Shown: positions 59,772 to 64,000 of the stretch, piece by piece | Position numbering within the stretch: position 1 is the stretch's first letter | Layout of the letters: each line of letters opens with the position of its first letter | NCBI GenBank assembly: GCA_944320355.1 | Contig: CALUHC010000017.1 | Span: 1-64,000, forward strand | Length of the DNA stretch: 64,000 nt | Source: an uncultured Prevotella sp. | GTDB lineage: Bacteria > Bacteroidota > Bacteroidia > Bacteroidales > Bacteroidaceae | Direction: 5' to 3' | Position numbers and translations under genes: made by a program | Notes under the pieces: model-generated | The model's input: only the letters and a program-made list of their open reading frames with translations | Told to the model about the DNA's origin: nothing | The model's database searches: none

Positions 59772-61316
59772 TCACTCCCACTCAATCGTCGAAGGCGGCT
59801 TTGAGGAGATGTCGTAGCAGACGCGGTTTACGCCTTTCACCTTGTTGATGATTTCGTTCGACACCTTGGCCATGAAGTCGTAAGGCAGGTGAGCCCAGTC
59901 GGCTGTCATGGCGTCGGTGCTGGTCACGGCGCGCAGGGCCACGGGATGCTCGTAGGTGCGCTCGTCGCCCATCACTCCCACGCTTCGGATGGTGGAGAGG
60001 AGCACGGTGCCTGCCTGCCACACCTTGTCGTAGAGGGGCTCGCCGTCGGGGCAGATGTAGTTGTGAAGAGCCTCCACATATATGTCGTCGGCATCCTGAA
60101 GGATGCGCACCTTCTCGCGCGTTATGTCGCCGAGTATGCGCACGGCCAGGCCCGGTCCGGGGAAGGGGTGGCGCTTTATGAGCCGTTCGGGCATATCGAG
60201 CTGGTAGCCCACGCGGCGCACCTCGTCCTTGAAGAGCCACTTGAGCGGCTCGCATAGCTTCAGGTGCATATCCTTGGGCAGTCCGCCCACGTTGTGGTGG
60301 CTCTTTATCACCATGCCCGTTATGCTGAGGCTCTCTATGCGGTCGGGATAGATAGTGCCCTGGGCAAGCCACTTGGCATCGGTTATCTTGGCAGCCTCGG
60401 CGTTGAACACCTCCACGAAGTCGCGGCCAATTATCTTGCGCTTCTGCTCCGGGTCGGTCACGCCCTCAAGGTCCGAGAAGAACTTGTCGCTCGCATCGAC
60501 GCCGATAACGTTGAGCCCGAGGCCCTGATATGCCTCCATCACCTTGTTGAACTCGTTCTTGCGGAGCATTCCGTGGTCAACGAATATGCAGGTGAGGTTG
60601 TGGCCTATGGCCTTGTTCAGAAGCACGGCGCACACCGACGAGTCAACGCCGCCGGAGAGTCCGAGGATGACGCGGTCGTCGCCAAGCTGCTCCTTAAGCT
60701 CGGCCACGGTAGTCTCCACGAACGAGGCCGGGCTCCATTCCTGCCTGCTCCCGCAGATGTTCACCACAAAGTTCTGCAGCAGGAGCTTGCCCTGCGAGGT
60801 ATGGAACACCTCGGGATGGAACTGCACGGCCCACAACGGATGCTCCGAGCTGGCGTAGGCGGCATACTTGACGCTCTCCGTCGATGCGATGACGTGGCAG
60901 TCTGCCGGTATCGCCGTGATGGTGTCGCCGTGGCTCATCCATACCTGCGAGCCGGCCTCGAAGCCTTGGAACAGGCGGTCGGCCTCGTCGAACCATTGCA
61001 GATTGGCGCGGCCATACTCGCGCGTATCGGTCTTTTCCACACGCCCGCCGCCGCTGTTGGCAATGAACTGCGCTCCGTAACAGATGCCGAGCACCGGCAC
61101 GCGGCCCACAAACTGCGTGAGGTCTGCCTTGAAGGCCTCGGGGTCGTGCACCGAATAGGGCGAGCCGCTCAGTATCACGCCGATGACAGACGGGTCGTCC
61201 TTAGGGAACTTGTTGTACGGAAGAATCTCGCAGAAGGTGTCCAGCTCGCGCACGCGGCGGCCTATGAGCTGCGTGGTCTGCGAGCCAAAGTCGAGAATGA
61301 TGATCTTCTGTTGCAT
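59772..61316 (-). CDS. guaA: GMP synthase (glutamine-hydrolysing)
   Basis: 514 residues, full length. The glutaminase domain has the nucleophile Cys79 in VLGICYGAQ and the His/Glu pair in VQFHPEVFH. The ATP pyrophosphatase domain has [12 protein letters not shown], and the dimerisation domain ends [10 protein letters not shown]. It turns XMP, ATP and glutamine into GMP in the cytoplasm. It is monocistronic with a strong promoter and terminator. Its leader begins with CATAAGATAAGCAGC, shared with the repeats near 39.6-39.9 kb. Confidence 0.98.
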   Translation of the reverse strand: MQQKIIILDFGSQTTQLIGRRVRELDTFCEILPYNKFPKDDPSVIGVILSGSPYSVHDPEAFKADLTQFVGRVPVLGICYGAQFIANSGGGRVEKTDTREYGRANLQWFDEADRLFQGFEAGSQVWMSHGDTITAIPADCHVIASTESVKYAAYASSEHPLWAVQFHPEVFHTSQGKLLLQNFVVNICGSRQEWSPASFVETTVAELKEQLGDDRVILGLSGGVDSSVCAVLLNKAIGHNLTCIFVDHGMLRKNEFNKVMEAYQGLGLNVIGVDASDKFFSDLEGVTDPEQKRKIIGRDFVEVFNAEAAKITDAKWLAQGTIYPDRIESLSITGMVIKSHHNVGGLPKDMHLKLCEPLKWLFKDEVRRVGYQLDMPERLIKRHPFPGPGLAVRILGDITREKVRILQDADDIYVEALHNYICPDGEPLYDKVWQAGTVLLSTIRSVGVMGDERTYEHPVALRAVTSTDAMTADWAHLPYDFMAKVSNEIINKVKGVNRVCYDISSKPPSTIEWE

Positions 61317-61453
61317 ATAATATTATTAATGTTGTTGGCACAGCTGCCCCGGAGAGCATCCGCCCGGAACAGCCGACAGACTTTCGCAAAGGCACGGCAA
61401 CCGGACAAGACGCAGGCCGGGCCGCAACGCTTACGGCTGCTGCTTATCTTATG

Positions 61454-61485
61454 CAAAGTTAATACAAAAAAGCAAGACCGCCAAA
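61454..61485 (-). promoter_or_regulatory. guaA promoter
   Basis: On the minus strand TTTG (plus 61482-61485), 20 bp, then TAACTTTG (plus 61454-61461). The leader is about 130 bases with no recognised riboswitch. Confidence 0.75.
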
Positions 61486-61732
61486 CAGCCCGCTGCCTAT
61501 TTTGCAAATGAAGGCAAGCAACAGCCTCGCCAAGCCACGCCGCGCCGCCATGAGCATCCACACATTAGCGCAAACACAACATGGACAACGGCCTTTCTCA
61601 CCAATTTCCTGACCTGCCAGTGAGTGAGGTTGCGGCTTCTTATCATGCAAACATAAACATTTGTTGGTATGCGCAAGCGCATATAGCATGGCGACTTAGG
61701 GTTTCATCACACTTTTTCATCATTTTTGGGTA
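61486..61732. other. spacer between divergent guaA and porin promoters
   Basis: I see no gene, RNA or repeat in it. Confidence 0.4.
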
Positions 61733-61763
61733 TTGCCGGACATACGCCAAAAACGTAATTTTG
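61733..61763 (+). promoter_or_regulatory. promoter of the porin-imelysin unit
   Basis: TTG at 61733-61735, 20 bp, then TAATTTTG at 61756-61763. The start codon is 37 bases downstream. Confidence 0.7.
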
Positions 61764-61800
61764 CAGCACAATAACAAACCAAGACAAAGCATAGGAACGA

Positions 61801-63114
61801 ATGAAAACAAAGAAAACAACTATCGCATCGATGGCCTGCGCATTGGCAGCCTTGACGTTTCCAGCAGCGGCAAGCGCGCAAGTGGTGGCAGCCGACAGCG
61901 TGATGCAGCACGCCAAGGGCAATCGCCTCAGCATTGGCGGCTATGGCGAGATAGCCTACAGCCGCAACTTCTACAGCGACCACGTGAGCCGCTACAGCCA
62001 GCCCGAGCAGCATGCCAATGACCCGAGCCACGGACGATTTGACATTCCGCACGCTGTCATCTACGTGGGCTACGACTTCGGCAAAGGCTGGACGTTCGGA
62101 ACGGAGATTGAGTTCGAGCACGGCGGCACGGGCGTTGCCTACGAGAAGGAAGACGAGGAAGGCGGAGAATGGGAACAGGAGACCGAGAAGGGCGGCGAAG
62201 TGGAGCTGGAGCAGTTCTGGATCCAGAAGTCATTTGCCCGCTGGGCCAACCTCAAACTGGGTCACATCGTCGTGCCTGTGGGCCTGAACAACGCCTATCA
62301 CGAGCCTCTCAACTTCTTCACGGTCTACCGGCCAGAGGGTGAAAACACCATAATGCCCTCCACATGGCACCAGACGGGAGCCAGCTTCTGGGGGCGCGCG
62401 GGCGACTGGCGCTATGAGGCGCAGTTCCTGGCAGGCCTCAACGCCGACCACTTCACCAACACGGGATGGATAAACAAGGGCAACTCTTCGCCCCTTGAGT
62501 TCGACATCGCCAACAAGTATGCAGTGGCACTGCGCGTGGACAACTACTCCATACCCGGCCTGCGCATAGGCCTCAGCGGCTATTACGGCCACTCCATAGG
62601 CAACAGCTACCCCTACAACGCCAACGGAGTGGACACCGAGTACAAGGGCAAGGTGCTCATCGGAGCATTCGACTTCACCTACAACGCCCACAACTGGATA
62701 ATCCGGGGGCAGGCCGACTACGGCTATCTGGGCGATGCCGCGCAGCTGCGCTATGTATATAACCGCCTGAACAGCAACTCGCCCTACAAGCACTCGGCCT
62801 ACGTGAGCAAGAACGCTTACGCCATCGGCATAGAGGCGGGCTACGATGTGTTCTCACAAATAAACAAACTGAGGCAGGACAACCAGAAGCTCTACGTGTT
62901 CGGAAGATACGAACAGTACAACCCTTACGCCTCGAAGACCAACAACGTGTCCTACGACTACACCGCCGTGAAGCGCATAGCTGCCGGCGTCAACTACTAT
63001 CCTCTGCCCCAGATAGTCATCAAGGCAGAATACTCTCACCGCTTCCTGAAGAGCATCTACAACGACGAGCCGTCGCTGAACATCGGCGTGGCCTACGAGG
63101 GATGGTTCCTCTGA
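61801..63114 (+). CDS. outer-membrane porin-like barrel
   Basis: 437 residues: a signal peptide (PAAASAQ), then about 16 strands with alternating aromatic residues (LSIGGYGEIAYSRNF, YVGYDFGKGWTFGTEIEFEH, WIQKSFARWANLKLGHIVVP), ending IGVAYEGWFL. An acidic loop rich in Glu (about 118-142) may bind cations. The architecture resembles phosphate-selective or metal-linked porins. Imelysin follows after 63 bases, so a role in iron or other cation uptake is inferred. Confidence 0.85.
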   Translation: MKTKKTTIASMACALAALTFPAAASAQVVAADSVMQHAKGNRLSIGGYGEIAYSRNFYSDHVSRYSQPEQHANDPSHGRFDIPHAVIYVGYDFGKGWTFGTEIEFEHGGTGVAYEKEDEEGGEWEQETEKGGEVELEQFWIQKSFARWANLKLGHIVVPVGLNNAYHEPLNFFTVYRPEGENTIMPSTWHQTGASFWGRAGDWRYEAQFLAGLNADHFTNTGWINKGNSSPLEFDIANKYAVALRVDNYSIPGLRIGLSGYYGHSIGNSYPYNANGVDTEYKGKVLIGAFDFTYNAHNWIIRGQADYGYLGDAAQLRYVYNRLNSNSPYKHSAYVSKNAYAIGIEAGYDVFSQINKLRQDNQKLYVFGRYEQYNPYASKTNNVSYDYTAVKRIAAGVNYYPLPQIVIKAEYSHRFLKSIYNDEPSLNIGVAYEGWFL

Positions 63115-63177
63115 GCGTCCCGGACAATAACACTACGGCATTAATCAACAAGTCAATTCACAATAAACAAAGACAAG

Positions 63178-64000
63178 ATGAAAAAACTTATCACCCTTTC
63201 CGCAGCAGCCCTGATGGGGCTCTGCGCCTTCACATCATGCTCGTCAGACAATGACAACGGCGGAGACACCGGCGACAGGTACAGCGACCGCACGTACGGA
63301 AACATGGCCATCGACGCCTGCGCCGACGTGGTGACGCAGCTCACCGCCGCCAACACGCAGATAGGAAACTCGTCACTCACCGCCGAACAGCAGACATACC
63401 TGAGGAACACTCTCACACATCTGGTTGACGATGTGATTGTTCCCACATACACATCGCTTGCCGACGAGGTAGAGGCACTGGAGGAAGAGCTGCACGGACT
63501 CACCGTCAACACCATCACGCAAGAGGAAATAAACAATGCCTGCCAGCACTTCCTCAACGCCCGCGAGTACTGGGAGCGCAGCGAAGCCTTCCTCGGAGGA
63601 GCGGCAAGCGACTTCGAGATAGACCCGACCATAGACTCATGGCCGCTCAACCGCACCATGCTCTTGAGCTATTTCAACTCGGGAATGCCCGCCAACGCCC
63701 TCGGCGACCAGTCCATCCTCGGTTTCCACGCGCTTGAGTTCATCCTCTTCCGCGACGGCAACCCGCGCAAAGTAAGCGAGCTGCAGGGCAACGACACCTA
63801 CCAGAACTTCACCGGCGTGAGCGGCGCACAGGAGCTTTCGTACGCCCAACAGATATGCACGCTGCTCAAGCAACGCTGCTTCCAGCTGCAGGTGGCATGG
63901 GAAGGCGAGACCACTGCCAACGCATCGCGGGTGCAGGAGGTGCGCAACGCCAACCTCAAATATACCACCCAAGACCGCGGACTGTCGTACGGACAGAACC
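63178..64000 (+). CDS. imelysin-family lipoprotein, cut by the window end
   Basis: The first 274 codons are present. A lipoprotein signal (GLCAFTSCSSDND, Cys21) leads into the imelysin/M75 fold, with INNACQHFLNAREYWERSEA, DPTIDSWPLNR and the metal-site motif GxHxxE in LGFHALEFILF. Imelysins are iron-regulated periplasmic or outer-membrane proteins. Peptidase activity is disputed, and an iron-uptake role is favoured. The gene lies directly downstream of the porin gene and is probably its partner. The C-terminus is beyond the window. Confidence 0.9.
   Translation, partial: MKKLITLSAAALMGLCAFTSCSSDNDNGGDTGDRYSDRTYGNMAIDACADVVTQLTAANTQIGNSSLTAEQQTYLRNTLTHLVDDVIVPTYTSLADEVEALEEELHGLTVNTITQEEINNACQHFLNAREYWERSEAFLGGAASDFEIDPTIDSWPLNRTMLLSYFNSGMPANALGDQSILGFHALEFILFRDGNPRKVSELQGNDTYQNFTGVSGAQELSYAQQICTLLKQRCFQLQVAWEGETTANASRVQEVRNANLKYTTQDRGLSYGQN

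Noticed and set aside
61317-61453. Riboswitch in the guaA leader
   Set aside because: No purine, ppGpp or other aptamer signature could be recognised, and the leader shares only a short word with other promoters.

Overview
The window is chromosomal DNA of a Bacteroidales bacterium, most likely a Prevotella-type genome of roughly 55% GC. Promoters follow the Bacteroidetes pattern (a TTTG or TTG box, 19-21 bp, then TAnnTTTG). Outer-membrane barrels, SCxx-type lipoproteins, a type IX-type sorting tail, a UpxY antiterminator and a fermentative gene set support this. No plasmid, phage or CRISPR genes are visible.

Layout. 0-12 kb: two small hypothetical genes behind a tRNA-like 3' end, an HxlR regulator divergent from a GlcG/HbpS protein, a lipoprotein, a secreted subtilase, an outer-membrane barrel, a Nudix hydrolase, an exported C1B peptidase, another barrel and a copper P-type ATPase carrying an inserted repeat. 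12.7-14 kb: an orphan LuxR regulator and a decayed helicase. 14-32.2 kb: a surface-polysaccharide locus on the minus strand. It opens with UpxY, behind a promoter lying between perfect 21-bp inverted repeats. It continues with a Wzx flippase, a ferredoxin/F420-beta protein, a pyruvyl transferase, a Wzy polymerase, six glycosyltransferases and two hexapeptide acyltransferases. It ends with a GDP-glycero-manno-heptose cassette (HddA, GmhA, HddC, GmhB), an acyltransferase and a WecG/TagA glycosyltransferase. The centre of this locus (about 20.9-29 kb) is AT-rich. 33-46 kb: pgk, a DUF3298 lipoprotein, an SLC13 permease, a HAD phosphatase, an AraC regulator and a TolC-HlyD-ABC-permease-permease exporter. 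46.5-48.5 kb: an AT-rich islet with a small peptide, a surface lipoprotein and a PqqD-like protein. 48.5-53 kb: anaerobic ribonucleotide reductase (NrdG, NrdD) and a RIC/hemerythrin-LuxR fusion. 53-64 kb: an ECF sigma factor, a low-molecular-weight tyrosine phosphatase, a large zinc protease, an iron alcohol dehydrogenase, guaA, a porin and an imelysin cut by the window end.

The main unexpected signal is a dispersed intergenic element found nine times. Each copy has four or five near-palindromic units (core AACGnnnCGTT) whose centres are exactly 22 bp apart. In five long copies the array sits between two different terminal palindromes, whose centres are exactly 200 bp apart in four of the five. 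It occurs between convergent, divergent and tandem genes, which argues for a DNA site rather than an mRNA element.

The polysaccharide locus shows two layers of possible on/off switching. One is the putative invertible promoter. The other is three nine-G tracts, each followed by TAAA, in three locus genes. One glycosyltransferase is frameshifted beside its tract, and an acyltransferase carries an in-frame TGA. Other repeat families are a roughly 190-bp palindromic element (two good copies, one decayed), a roughly 300-bp terminal-inverted-repeat element (one copy inside copA) and promoter-bearing repeats between the AraC gene and tolC. All product names come from reading the sequence without database searches.
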